The position numbers and the translations under genes were made by a program. From CALKJP01 sp046299555 (GTDB taxonomy: Bacteria > Bacteroidota > Bacteroidia > JACCXN01), in assembly GCA_046299555.1 (NCBI GenBank), contig JBKBHS010000001.1, positions 1,633,303 through 1,697,302 on the forward strand: a DNA stretch of 64,000 bases. The letters are read 5' to 3'. The notes beneath the pieces are model-generated. The model made no database searches. It was not told where the DNA came from and worked only from the letters and a program-made list of their open reading frames with translations. This document shows positions 26,690-36,652 of the stretch, in pieces (positions within the stretch are counted from its first letter, which is position 1; every line of letters begins with the position of its first letter).

Positions 26690-27802
26690 ATGAAGAAAAA
26701 AGCCTTGTTTATTGACAGAGATGGTACAATTATAGTTGAACCTCCTGTTACTTTTCAAATTGATACATTAAAAAAATTAGAATTTTTACCGGGTGTAATT
26801 CGTAATCTATATAAAATCTGTAACGAATTAGATTATGATTTGGTAATGGTAACCAATCAGGATGGTCTTGGAACACCTGCATATCCGCAGGAAAGTTTTG
26901 ATTTGGTTCATGGAAAAATGATGCAAGTTTTAATGAATGAAGACATTCATTTTAAATCGGTTCATGTGGATTGTTCTTTTGAATATGAAAACAAACCTAC
27001 CAGAAAACCCGGAACAGCCATGTTAGTTGATTATATGAATGGAGATTATGATTTAGCAAATTCCTATGTAATAGGCGATAGATTAACCGATGTAAAATTG
27101 GCAATGAACTTAGGCGCAAAAGCCATTTTTATTCGCAATTACGATAATCCGGAGGGTTGGGAAGATAAAATATCACTTGTTGCAAACCATTGGGATGAAA
27201 TTTATGATTTTTTAAAATTACCACATAGAAGCATTGATCATTTAAGAAAAACAAGCGAAACGGATGTATTTATACACTTAAACCTTGATGGCAAAGGTAA
27301 AGCTCAAATAACTACAGGTTTAGGATTTTTCGATCACATGCTGGAGCAAATAGCTCGACATGGAAATATTGATTTATATGTCATTGTAAAAGGTGATTTA
27401 CATATAGATGAACATCATACCATTGAAGACACGGCCATAACTTTAGGTGAAGCATTTTTAAAAGCATTGGGTGATAAAAAGGGAATTGAACGTTATGGTT
27501 TTTGTTTGCCAATGGACGATTGCTTGGCTCAAGTAGCGCTTGATTTTGGAGGTCGACCATGGTTAGAGTGGAATGCTGAATTTAAGCGCGAAAAAGTGGG
27601 AGATATGCCTACAGAAATGTTTAAACATTTTTTTAAATCCTTTAGCGATGCTGCAAAATGTAATCTGAATATAAAAGCAGAAGGGGAAAATGAGCATCAT
27701 AAAATTGAGGCTATTTTTAAAGCTTTTGCAAAATCTATTAAAATGGCGGTAAAACGCGATGCCTCTAATATGCAGTTGCCAAGCACTAAGGGAATTATTT
27801 AA
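26690..27802 (+). CDS. hisB: Bifunctional histidinol-phosphatase/imidazoleglycerol-phosphate dehydratase
   Basis: 370 residues in two parts. The N-terminal HAD phosphatase (1-165) has FIDRDGTI (Asp9, Asp11) and GDRLTDVKLAMNLGA. The C-terminal dehydratase (about 180-370) has HMLEQIARHGNIDL and DEHHTIEDTAITLGEA with the metal-binding His pairs. This fused form is typical of Bacteroidota and enteric bacteria. Its last base is the first base of the MFS gene start. The expected hisH, hisA, hisF and hisIE do not follow. Confidence 0.95.
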   Translation: MKKKALFIDRDGTIIVEPPVTFQIDTLKKLEFLPGVIRNLYKICNELDYDLVMVTNQDGLGTPAYPQESFDLVHGKMMQVLMNEDIHFKSVHVDCSFEYENKPTRKPGTAMLVDYMNGDYDLANSYVIGDRLTDVKLAMNLGAKAIFIRNYDNPEGWEDKISLVANHWDEIYDFLKLPHRSIDHLRKTSETDVFIHLNLDGKGKAQITTGLGFFDHMLEQIARHGNIDLYVIVKGDLHIDEHHTIEDTAITLGEAFLKALGDKKGIERYGFCLPMDDCLAQVALDFGGRPWLEWNAEFKREKVGDMPTEMFKHFFKSFSDAAKCNLNIKAEGENEHHKIEAIFKAFAKSIKMAVKRDASNMQLPSTKGII

Positions 27803-29070
27803 TGAATATATTAGGAATCTTTCGTTCTGCCGAAGCTACAGCTGTTTTTAAACACAAAGAATTTAATCTTTTAGTAAGTGCACGTGTGTTGATTACACTT
27901 GCCTTTTTAGCTCAAAATGTTACGCTTTATTGGCAAATGTTTGAGTTGACGGGCGATGCGCTTTCACTGGGAATGATTGGACTATCTGAAGCTATCCCTG
28001 CTTTAGGGGTTGCCTTATATGCCGGACATTTAGCCGATACCATGGATAGGCGAAAATTGGCTGTTTGGTCATATTTTGTTTTCTGGCTTTGTTCCCTTAC
28101 CTTATTGTTAGTTGCCTATTTTGTCTCAAAAGAATTTTTAAAGGCTCATACTTATATCATTTATGCAATCATATTTATTAGTGGTTTGGCAAGAGGATTT
28201 TATCGTCCAACTTCCTTTGCCTTATTAACGCAGGTTTTACCACGTAATTTATATGCCAGTGGTGTAGCTTGGAACAGTACCTTCTGGCAAACAGCATCGG
28301 TAGGAGGTTCCGCTATCGGAGGTTTAATTATCGGGAGTTATGGTATTTCCTACAGCTTTTTATTTACCGTTATTTTATCATTGGCAGGCTGGATATTAAT
28401 TTCGAATATTTCACCCAAACCTCCTGTTGAGAAAAAAGAAAAACAGTCGCTGGCTGAAAGTCTTTCTGCGGGTGTAAAATTTGTGTTTAAAAGCCAGATT
28501 TTTTTAGGAGCCATGCTTTTAGATTTAGTAGCGGTATTATTTGGAGGTGCAGTAGCATTACTTTCGGTTTTTGCCAAAGATATTTTACATGTAGGAGCTT
28601 TTGAATTTGGTTTACTAAACTCCGCACCATCGCTTGGCGCAATTATTACAGCTGCGTTTTTAGCTTATAAGCCCCCTCTTAGATATGCCGGAAAAGCCTT
28701 AATAATTGCTGTTTCAGGATTTGGATTTTGTATGATTGGCTTTGCATTATCTACCAGTTTTTATCTTTCATTATTTATGCTATTATTAAGCGGAATGTTT
28801 GATTCTGTAAGTGTAGTAGTACGTTCTTCCATTATGCAATTACTCACTCCTGATGATATGCGAGGTAGAGTATCTGCTGTTAATACCATGTTCATAGGTT
28901 CGTCAAACGAATTAGGTGCTTTCGAATCAGGTGTTGCAGCACGTATATTAGGAGTAGTTCCTTCTGTTGTTTTTGGCGGATCAGTGGCTGTTGTATCGTC
29001 TATTATTGCTGCATTTTCTGCCCCTAAACTCAGAAATTTGAATCTTAAAGAAAATGCTATGCAAGAATAA
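27802..29070 (+). CDS. MFS transporter, enterobactin-exporter-like
   Basis: 422 residues, about twelve membrane helices. The loop 2-3 motif appears as GHLADTMDRRKL near residue 74, and a later RGRVSAVNTMFIGSSNELG segment near 353 is typical of the EntS/DHA3-like branch of MFS exporters. Substrate unknown. It shares one base with the hisB stop, so it sits in the his transcript, yet no histidine role is known for this type; the location may reflect a rearrangement at the end of a shortened operon. Confidence 0.85.
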   Translation: MNILGIFRSAEATAVFKHKEFNLLVSARVLITLAFLAQNVTLYWQMFELTGDALSLGMIGLSEAIPALGVALYAGHLADTMDRRKLAVWSYFVFWLCSLTLLLVAYFVSKEFLKAHTYIIYAIIFISGLARGFYRPTSFALLTQVLPRNLYASGVAWNSTFWQTASVGGSAIGGLIIGSYGISYSFLFTVILSLAGWILISNISPKPPVEKKEKQSLAESLSAGVKFVFKSQIFLGAMLLDLVAVLFGGAVALLSVFAKDILHVGAFEFGLLNSAPSLGAIITAAFLAYKPPLRYAGKALIIAVSGFGFCMIGFALSTSFYLSLFMLLLSGMFDSVSVVVRSSIMQLLTPDDMRGRVSAVNTMFIGSSNELGAFESGVAARILGVVPSVVFGGSVAVVSSIIAAFSAPKLRNLNLKENAMQE

Positions 29071-29102
29071 TATATTTTTGTTCATATAATATTTTTACAT
29101 TC

Positions 29103-31172
29103 ATGAAACGATTTGCCATATTACTATTCTTGTGTATTTATTTTTTTCAATCTCAAGCACAGATAAATCCCGATAACATTAAAATTGTTCGCGATTCTTT
29201 TGGTGTACCACATATTATGGCTCCAACCGATGCTGAAGTAGCCTACGGTTTGGCTTGGGCTCATGCAGAAGATGATTTTAAAAGTATTCAGCGTATGCTT
29301 ATGCTTGCAAAAGGAAGATTAGGTGAGGTAGAAGGAAAAGATGGAGCCGTATCTGATTATTTTGTTCAGTTTATAAAAGCAAAAGAATTAGTTGATCAGC
29401 GTTATGACATCGATATTTCAGCTGATTTTAAAAAAGTGTTGGAGGGCTATGCAGCAGGCCTTTCTGCATATGCTGCCAAACATAAAAAGGAAGTTGTTTT
29501 AAAAGATTTTTTCCCTGTTACAGGAAAAGATATTGTGATGGGTTATACGGTAATTTTAACCAGCATGGTGGGTTTAACCAAAGCTATGCAGTTTACCATG
29601 CAAGGTAGGCCTGATGATTATATTTTTAATGCCAACTTAGGCTCTAATGCATTTGCCATTAATTCAAAGCTTTCAGATAACGGACATACTTTTTTAGCCA
29701 TAAATCCTCATATACCCTTAGAAGGGCCTATGTCGTGGTACGAAGCACATTTGCAAAGTGAAGAAGGCTGGAATATGTATGGTGCTTTATTTCCGGGAAT
29801 GGTAAGTCCTGCTATGGGATGTAATGATAATTTGGGCTGGGGAGTTACATTTAACTGGCCTGATTATGTGGATATATATCGTATGAAGTTAAATCCGAAA
29901 AATAAAAATCAATATTGGTACGATGGTAAATGGCATAATTTTGAAGTAAGAAAAGTTCCTTTGAAAGTTAAAACTAAAATGGGAAAAATCACGGTAAAAC
30001 GTGAGGCTTTATGGTGTAAATATGGCCCGGCAATGCGCGTAAAAGATGAAGTATATGCATTTCGTCATAATGCCATGTTTAATGTAAAAGGAGCGGAGCA
30101 ATGGTATCGTATGGGGAAAGCGCAAAATTTTTCGCAGTATAAAGCAGCTTTGGAAGTTCAGGGAATTCCACTGTTTAATTTTGTGTACGGTGATAAAAAT
30201 GATACCATACATTATATTTTTAGTGGATTATTACCCAAGCGAACACCCGGTTACAACTGGCAAAAAACATTACCGGGCGATACTTCTGCCACTTTATGGA
30301 ATGAAATGTATAAAGTAGATGAATTGCCTCAGGTGTTAAATCTCGATTGTGGTTATGTGTATAACACGAATAATACCCCTTTTCGTTCATCTTGTGAAGA
30401 AAACTGTCCTAAAGAAAATTATTTCGATACACTTTCCGGATTTTACTGGAATAGAACTAATAATCGCGATTTACGTTTCCGTGAATTGATTGAAAGCCGC
30501 TCACAATTCAATTATCAGCAAATAAAAGAAATTAAATACGATGTACAATATCCGACAAAAAAAGGTGGTATTTATAACTCATTTCTTCCTGTTTATAATT
30601 TAGACGAATCAAAGTATCCGGAAATAGCGGATGCCATTGCTCATCTTAAAAAATGGGATTTCAGCGGTAAAAAGGAAAATAGACATACCGCATTGGCACT
30701 TATAACTTTTAACTATTTGTTTAAAGCCATAGGCGCAGGATACAAAGAAATGGAGTTAGGAATAAGCTATTCTGAAGAATTATTGGTTCAATCTATAAAG
30801 CAGGCAAAGGAGTATTTAATAAAACATCATGGAACATTTGATTTGCCATTAGGTGATGTGCAGAAATTAATAAGAGGAGATAAAAAATTGCCTTTACAAG
30901 GCATGCCCGAAACTTTAGGATCTTTATATGCTGTTAGAACAGATGATGGATATTTAAAAGGAGTAAATGGCGATACATTTGTAATGTTTGCCGATTTTTC
31001 TAAAGAAGGAAATTCTTTTGAAGCGGTGGTGCCATTTGGAGCTTCACGTCATCCGGATAGCCCTCATTATACCGACCAAATGGAATTATACAGCAATCAG
31101 CAATTGAAAAAAGTTTCGCTCGATAAAAATCTGGTGATAAAAAATGCTATAAGAATATACAGTCCGAAGTAA
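29103..31172 (+). CDS. Penicillin acylase-family (S45) amidohydrolase
   Basis: 689 residues with a signal peptide (1-19, ending SQAQ). The Ntn-hydrolase architecture is visible: an alpha part (about 20-180), then a Gly-Ser junction at LGSNAFAI whose Ser181 would be the new N-terminal nucleophile after self-cleavage, and the beta part with HIPLEGPMSWYEAHL and GATFPG-like GALFPGMVSPAMGCNDNLGWG. Such enzymes hydrolyse amide bonds, including acyl-homoserine lactones in some members; the substrate here is unknown. Periplasmic. It converges with the DUF389 gene, leaving one base between the stops. Confidence 0.88.
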   Translation: MKRFAILLFLCIYFFQSQAQINPDNIKIVRDSFGVPHIMAPTDAEVAYGLAWAHAEDDFKSIQRMLMLAKGRLGEVEGKDGAVSDYFVQFIKAKELVDQRYDIDISADFKKVLEGYAAGLSAYAAKHKKEVVLKDFFPVTGKDIVMGYTVILTSMVGLTKAMQFTMQGRPDDYIFNANLGSNAFAINSKLSDNGHTFLAINPHIPLEGPMSWYEAHLQSEEGWNMYGALFPGMVSPAMGCNDNLGWGVTFNWPDYVDIYRMKLNPKNKNQYWYDGKWHNFEVRKVPLKVKTKMGKITVKREALWCKYGPAMRVKDEVYAFRHNAMFNVKGAEQWYRMGKAQNFSQYKAALEVQGIPLFNFVYGDKNDTIHYIFSGLLPKRTPGYNWQKTLPGDTSATLWNEMYKVDELPQVLNLDCGYVYNTNNTPFRSSCEENCPKENYFDTLSGFYWNRTNNRDLRFRELIESRSQFNYQQIKEIKYDVQYPTKKGGIYNSFLPVYNLDESKYPEIADAIAHLKKWDFSGKKENRHTALALITFNYLFKAIGAGYKEMELGISYSEELLVQSIKQAKEYLIKHHGTFDLPLGDVQKLIRGDKKLPLQGMPETLGSLYAVRTDDGYLKGVNGDTFVMFADFSKEGNSFEAVVPFGASRHPDSPHYTDQMELYSNQQLKKVSLDKNLVIKNAIRIYSPK

Positions 31173-31173
31173 T

Positions 31174-32502
31174 TTATTCAATAATTAAAAATACTTCTTC
31201 TTTTTTCAATCGCATTTTCGCCCAGTTTTTAATTTTTTCTTTTTCTGTTTCATTTATTTTTCCATTAATGGTTTTAATGAATAACACAGGTGTATTAACT
31301 CCATTTGAATTATCCGGATTTGAAAATAACTTAGTCTCTGCGTAAAAACATTGTTCAACCTGAGGATAGATAGCTTTTAATTCTATCAAAAGTAAATAAC
31401 CAATGTTTGAAATATTTTTAATACTGTCAATTGAAAAGTTTTTTTCTGTTATAGATTGTTTTAATCTTTCAACTTCTTTCTGAAGATTTATTGTTTCTAA
31501 TTTTTGTGCATCTATCTCATCAAAAGTAAGTCCCTGATTAAAAATTATGGATGATTTTTGTAATTTGAAATTTTGAGATAAGCTTTTGATTTTTTCTTTT
31601 TGAGTATCACTCAAACTGCTTCCAGCAAAAGTTAATGATATAGTTTTTTTATTTGCATCTATTTTGCTTGAAAGCAAATAATTACCCTCAAAATAACTGA
31701 TACTTTCAATAAACTTACTTGCATTTTCATTAAATCGTTCTTTTTGAACTAATAGGTATCCAAAATAAATACTAGGAACAGTAACGATAACAATTACAAT
31801 AGAAATCCATCTGTTTACACGTTTTTTGGCATTTATATCTACTAATGTGGTAATGGGGAATTTTAAATATTGTGAAATAGCAACGGATGCAAGTGCAATA
31901 AAAACAGTATTGATAGTAAATAAATAGATGGCACCTAAAAAAAAGTCGAACTGTGCTGTTGCAATTCCATACCCTGCTGTACACAATGGTGGCATTAATG
32001 CAGTTGCAATGGCTACACCCGGAATTACATTTCCTTTTTGTTTGGTGCTTATAGCTACTATTCCTGCTAAACCACCGAAAAGAGCAATTAATACATCATA
32101 AATGCTAGGGCTTGTTCTTGCAAGAAGCTCTGAGTGAGCGGTTGAAATAGGACTAATGGCAAAATAAATACTTGATGTAACTAAGCTTGTAATTACTGCA
32201 AACGTAAAATTTTTAACAGCTTTTCTAAATAAAGGGAAATTATATGTTGCAATGCTATAGCCCATTCCATTTATAGGTCCCATGAGAGGTGAAATAAGCA
32301 TGGCTCCAATAATTACAGCAGTAGAGTTCATATTTAAACCCACAGAAGCAATAATTATAGCAAAGGCCAAAATCCAGAGATTAGTTCCTTTAAAAACAAT
32401 CCCTTTTTCAATTTCTTCATGAATTACTTCATGGTTTTCGAGCTCAGATTCGAGATTAAAATAATAAATTACTTTTCTTATTATTTTAAAAGGTGTAGGC
32501 AT
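31174..32502 (-). CDS. DUF389-family membrane protein
   Basis: 442 residues. The membrane core has the DUF389 hallmark NSTAVIIGAMLISPLMGPI near residue 59, then GVAIATALMPPLCTAGYG near 161, with about six or seven helices up to residue 255. The remaining 190 residues form a soluble domain with a coiled coil (LQKEVERLKQSITEK). The role of this family is not settled. It lies 3 bases after the holin-like gene and is probably co-transcribed. Confidence 0.85.
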   Translation of the reverse strand: MPTPFKIIRKVIYYFNLESELENHEVIHEEIEKGIVFKGTNLWILAFAIIIASVGLNMNSTAVIIGAMLISPLMGPINGMGYSIATYNFPLFRKAVKNFTFAVITSLVTSSIYFAISPISTAHSELLARTSPSIYDVLIALFGGLAGIVAISTKQKGNVIPGVAIATALMPPLCTAGYGIATAQFDFFLGAIYLFTINTVFIALASVAISQYLKFPITTLVDINAKKRVNRWISIVIVIVTVPSIYFGYLLVQKERFNENASKFIESISYFEGNYLLSSKIDANKKTISLTFAGSSLSDTQKEKIKSLSQNFKLQKSSIIFNQGLTFDEIDAQKLETINLQKEVERLKQSITEKNFSIDSIKNISNIGYLLLIELKAIYPQVEQCFYAETKLFSNPDNSNGVNTPVLFIKTINGKINETEKEKIKNWAKMRLKKEEVFLIIE

Positions 32503-32505
32503 AAA

Positions 32506-32886
32506 CTATTCTATTCTATTATTATTGTTATTTAATCCTCCTATAGCTTCAAACACAGATGTGGTAAGCGAAAGTATTAAACTAAATAAAAGCGCCCACC
32601 AAAAATTTCGAACTTCAAATCCATCAATCAGATTATCTGTTACAATTATTATTACTGCATTAATTACCAATAAAAATAAACCTAAAGTTATTACGGTAAA
32701 AGGAATGGTAAATATGATTAATAGTGGTTTTAAAAATGCATTTAAAAAAGCTAAAACAGCAGCTACCACTAATGCCGTAGTGAAGTTTTCTACATGAACT
32801 CCCGGTAATATATATGCGCTGGTTAATACAGCTATGGATGAAATAATGAGTTTAGTGATAAACTGAAAGGCCTTGTTGTTTTCCAT
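32506..32886 (-). CDS. YvlD/phage-holin-4-like small membrane protein
   Basis: 126 residues with four membrane helices. The pattern FQFITKLIISSIAVLTSAYI, LKPLLIIFTIPFTVITLGLF and VTDNLIDGFEV is that of the small YvlD family, annotated as holin superfamily IV although it is chromosomal in most bacteria and not linked to lysis. Function unknown. It is upstream in a two-gene unit with DUF389 and divergent from the fumarylacetoacetase gene. Confidence 0.82.
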   Translation of the reverse strand: MENNKAFQFITKLIISSIAVLTSAYILPGVHVENFTTALVVAAVLAFLNAFLKPLLIIFTIPFTVITLGLFLLVINAVIIIVTDNLIDGFEVRNFWWALLFSLILSLTTSVFEAIGGLNNNNNRIE

Positions 32887-32925
32887 AATTCACAAATATT
32901 TACTGCAATTTTAAGCATTAGCTTC

Positions 32926-32955
32926 TTGAAAAGCATTATTTAAAATGTAATTTTG
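32926..32955 (+). promoter_or_regulatory. Promoter of the fumarylacetoacetase gene
   Basis: TTG at 32926-32928, a 19-base spacer and TAATTTTG at 32948-32955, matching both elements of the Bacteroidota consensus. The start codon lies 30 bases after the -7 box. Confidence 0.7.
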
Positions 32956-32985
32956 TGAAAACTCATCAAATTAATTTTTAATAAA

Positions 32986-34248
32986 ATGAATACAAACCTA
33001 AATAAAAGCTGGATAGATGTTCCTGCTCAATCTGACTTCCCGCTTCAAAATATTCCTTTTGGAATTATTACATCAGATAAACTTTCACCTCGTGTTGCCA
33101 CCATTATAGGTAATACTGTGATTGATATTGCAGCTTTAAACAGTTTGGGATATTTAAAAGGCTTAAATATTCCTAAACATGTTTTAGAAAGTCAAAGCCT
33201 CAATAAATTTATAGCACTTGGAAAGTCTGTTACTACAAAGGTTCGTGAGCAATTAATGCAATTGTTTTCAGTAAATAATACTGAACTAAAAAATAATGCA
33301 GAACATAAAAACAATGTTTTGATAGATGCTGCAAATGTTCAAAATTTATTGCCGGTTGAAGTAGGCGATTATACCGATTTTTATTCCAGTATGGAACATG
33401 CCACCAATGTAGGCAAAATGTTTCGTGACCCTGCTAATGCTTTATTGCCTAACTGGAAACATTTACCGGTGGGATATCATGGGCGTGCAAGTTCTATATT
33501 TGTATCAGGTACACCATTTCATCGACCTAAAGGGCAAAGCAAAGCACCTGATGCGGAATTGCCAACTTTTGGTCCAACCAAATTATTGGATTTTGAATTG
33601 GAAATGGCTTTTATTATTGGTAAAGAAAACAAATTAGGGGAAAGTATATCTACCGAAAAAGCTGAAGAATATATTTTTGGAATGGTGCTATTTAACGACT
33701 GGAGTGCGCGTGATATACAAGCATGGGAATATGTTCCTCTTGGACCATTTTTAGCCAAAAACTTTTTCTCATCTGTATCGCCATGGGTAGTTACCTTAGA
33801 AGCCTTAGAACCATTCCGAGTGCAAGGGCCTGTGCAAGAACCCAAAGTTTTACCTTACTTAGAATATAGCGGTGCCAAAAATTACGATATTCAGTTAGAT
33901 GTATTTATTCAACCCGAAAATGGTGAAGAAAACAAAGTTTGTCGCTCTAATTTTAAATACATGTATTGGAATATGTGCCAGCAATTAGCGCATCATACCA
34001 TTAATGGCTGTAATGTAAGAATAGGAGATATGATGGCCTCCGGCACCATAAGCGGACCTACTGAAGATTCATTCGGTTCTATGCTTGAATTAACTTGGAG
34101 AGGTACTAAGCCCATTAAATTAAAAGATGGTTCTGAGCGAAAATTTATTAACGATTTTGATACGGTAATTATTAGAGGTTATGCAGATAAAGAAGGGTTG
34201 AGAATTGGTTTTGGAGAAGTTAAAAACAAAGCTTTACCCGCTTTGTAA
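32986..34248 (+). CDS. fahA: Fumarylacetoacetase
   Basis: 420 residues, normal for the full-length enzyme. It has the N-terminal SH3-like part, the catalytic region DYTDFYSSMEHATNVGKM near 124, LPVGYHGRASS near 163 and the C-terminal HHTINGCNVRIGDMMASGT. It cleaves fumarylacetoacetate to fumarate and acetoacetate, the last step of tyrosine breakdown. No other tyrosine-catabolism gene is in the window. The gene stands alone behind its own promoter. Confidence 0.95.
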   Translation: MNTNLNKSWIDVPAQSDFPLQNIPFGIITSDKLSPRVATIIGNTVIDIAALNSLGYLKGLNIPKHVLESQSLNKFIALGKSVTTKVREQLMQLFSVNNTELKNNAEHKNNVLIDAANVQNLLPVEVGDYTDFYSSMEHATNVGKMFRDPANALLPNWKHLPVGYHGRASSIFVSGTPFHRPKGQSKAPDAELPTFGPTKLLDFELEMAFIIGKENKLGESISTEKAEEYIFGMVLFNDWSARDIQAWEYVPLGPFLAKNFFSSVSPWVVTLEALEPFRVQGPVQEPKVLPYLEYSGAKNYDIQLDVFIQPENGEENKVCRSNFKYMYWNMCQQLAHHTINGCNVRIGDMMASGTISGPTEDSFGSMLELTWRGTKPIKLKDGSERKFINDFDTVIIRGYADKEGLRIGFGEVKNKALPAL

Positions 34249-34377
34249 TTAATTAATTTGTAAATATGAATATGTAAATTAATCACAAAAAAACACTTCT
34301 CATTTCAACTTTTTAACTATTTAACTATTTAACTTTTATACTTTAATACTTTCTAACATTAACACGAATATTCAAAG

Positions 34378-36588
34378 ATGCAAACCATCGATCAAACTGC
34401 CGAGCGAAAAGAATTATTAAGAAGATACAGAGCATTATTAAGTGCTTGCAAAAAAATAATGAAGCCGGGCGATGAAAAAATTATTCGAAAAGCATTTGAT
34501 GTTGCAGCAGACGCCCATAAAGATATGCGCAGAAAATCGGGCGAACCTTATATTTTTCATCCCATTTCGGTAGCAATGATTTGTGTAAATGAAATAGGAT
34601 TAGGAACAACAGCAGTGGTATGCGCATTATTACATGATGTAGTTGAAGATACCGACATAAGTTTAGATGATATTGAGCGCATGTTCGGTAAAAAGGTTGC
34701 CACAATTATTGATGGTTTAACAAAAATTTCCGGAGTATTTGATCATACTTCGTCCATTCAGGCAGAAAATTTCAGAAAGATGTTACTTACACTTTCTGAT
34801 GATGTACGTGTTATATTAATCAAGCTGGCAGACCGTCTGGATAACATGCGCACATTAGATGCTATGGCCGATTACAAGCAACGAAAAATAGCTTCAGAAA
34901 CGTTGTACTTATATGCTCCTTTAGCGCATCGTTTAGGATTATATGCCATTAAAACCGAACTTGAAGATTTAGGATTAAAATATACCGAACCCGAAGCTTA
35001 TAAAGAAATTGAAAGCAAATTAAAAAAAGGGAAAGCGGTTAGAACGCGTTTTATTAATCAATTTATTTCTCCCATCAAACGTGCACTCCAAGAAAATGGA
35101 TTCAAATTTGAAATCAAAGGACGACCTAAATCCATTTACTCCATATGGAATAAAATTAAAAATAAAGGAGTGCCATTTGAAGAAATATACGACCTTTTTG
35201 CCATTCGAATAATAATTGATACCGAATATGAAAAAGAAAAATCAGATTGTTGGAAAGTTTATTCATTAGTTACCGATTTTTATAAACCAAGTCCTGAACG
35301 TTTGCGCGATTGGATTTCAACCCCCAAAGCCAATGGTTACGAAGCTCTGCATACAACTGTTATGAGTCCAACCGGAAAGTGGGTAGAAGTTCAAATAAGA
35401 ACCAAACGGATGGATGAAATAGCCGAAAAGGGATATGCTGCTCACTGGAAATACAAAGAAGCCGGAACTTCAAGTACCAGTGCTTTAGACCAATGGATAG
35501 ATCGTATTCGTCAATTACTTGAAAATCCTGAACCTAATGCCCTTGATTTTATTGATGATTTTAAATTAAATCTTTTTGCTGACGAAATTTATGTTTTTAC
35601 ACCAAAAGGCGAATTAAAAACTTTACCCCAAGGTTCAACCGCTTTAGATTTTGCTTTTGATGTACATACCGATGTTGGCATACATTGCATTGGTGCAAAA
35701 GTTAATCAAAAATTAGTGCCACTTAGCCATCGCTTAAATAGTGGCGATCAGGTTGAAATATTAACATCCAAAAAGCAATTTCCTAAAGAAGAATGGCTCG
35801 ACTATGTGGTAACAGCCAAAGCAAAAGGAAGAATTAAAAATGCACTTAAAGAAGAAAAACGAAAATTAGCCGAAAAAGGAAAAATTTTATTGGAAAAAAA
35901 ATTCAATCAAATTAAAGTGGATATGTCGGTACAAAACATTGAAACTTTAATTAATGAGTTAAAAATTCCATCACCACAAGACCTATTTTATAGAGTAGCC
36001 ATTGATAAATTTGATTTTAAAAAACTTAAAGATTTTAAAATCGTTGGCGGAAGATTAATCGGTAAAGAGAAAAAGGAAGAAACAAAAGAATCACTTGATT
36101 CCATATTAAAAAAATTTAAAGGACAAGAGGGTGATAAATTAATTATAGGTGAAAATTTAGATAAAATAGAATATCATTTGGCAAAATGTTGTAATCCAAT
36201 ACCCGGTGATGATGTTTTTGGTTTTATTACTATCAATGAAGGAATTAAAATACATCGTGTTAATTGCCCTAACGCTATTGAATTAATGTCGAATTATGCA
36301 TATCGTATTGTAAAAGCTCGCTGGACAAGTCAAAAAAATATTGCCTTTTTGGCAGGTATTAAAATTACCGGTTTCGATAAAGTAGGAATCGTTAATCAAA
36401 TAACACGAATTATTTCCGACCAATTGCATGTTAATATGCGATCCATTAGTTTTGATAGTAACGATGGAATTTTTGAAGGTAAAATAATGGTCTATGTGGA
36501 TGATACAGAGCACTTAAAATCGCTAATAAGAAAGCTAAAAGCTGTTGAAGGGGTGCAGGATGTTATCAGAATTGATGGAAATAAATAG
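34378..36588 (+). CDS. rel: Bifunctional (p)ppGpp synthetase/hydrolase, Rel/SpoT type
   Basis: 736 residues. Order: HD hydrolase domain (about 45-195) with LLHDVVEDTD; synthetase domain (about 240-370) with KGRPKSIYSIWNKI and STPKANGYEALHTT; TGS (about 397-460); and a C-terminal ACT domain (about 660-736). The HD residues are intact, and the synthetase carries RLRD at about 308, the basic form of the RxKD motif found in two-way enzymes. It should both make and degrade (p)ppGpp. The 129 bases upstream are AT-rich with a short repeated TTTAACTA and no clear promoter. Confidence 0.95.
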   Translation: MQTIDQTAERKELLRRYRALLSACKKIMKPGDEKIIRKAFDVAADAHKDMRRKSGEPYIFHPISVAMICVNEIGLGTTAVVCALLHDVVEDTDISLDDIERMFGKKVATIIDGLTKISGVFDHTSSIQAENFRKMLLTLSDDVRVILIKLADRLDNMRTLDAMADYKQRKIASETLYLYAPLAHRLGLYAIKTELEDLGLKYTEPEAYKEIESKLKKGKAVRTRFINQFISPIKRALQENGFKFEIKGRPKSIYSIWNKIKNKGVPFEEIYDLFAIRIIIDTEYEKEKSDCWKVYSLVTDFYKPSPERLRDWISTPKANGYEALHTTVMSPTGKWVEVQIRTKRMDEIAEKGYAAHWKYKEAGTSSTSALDQWIDRIRQLLENPEPNALDFIDDFKLNLFADEIYVFTPKGELKTLPQGSTALDFAFDVHTDVGIHCIGAKVNQKLVPLSHRLNSGDQVEILTSKKQFPKEEWLDYVVTAKAKGRIKNALKEEKRKLAEKGKILLEKKFNQIKVDMSVQNIETLINELKIPSPQDLFYRVAIDKFDFKKLKDFKIVGGRLIGKEKKEETKESLDSILKKFKGQEGDKLIIGENLDKIEYHLAKCCNPIPGDDVFGFITINEGIKIHRVNCPNAIELMSNYAYRIVKARWTSQKNIAFLAGIKITGFDKVGIVNQITRIISDQLHVNMRSISFDSNDGIFEGKIMVYVDDTEHLKSLIRKLKAVEGVQDVIRIDGNK

Positions 36589-36652
36589 ATGGAATATTTA
36601 TTGCTGCAATTTTCATTAAAAAAATGTAATTTTACGAGTTAATTGAAAATAC

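Noticed and set aside
34249..34377. Repeated TTTAACTA motif before rel as a regulatory site
   Set aside because: The stretch is low-complexity AT sequence and no consensus promoter or symmetry stands out.
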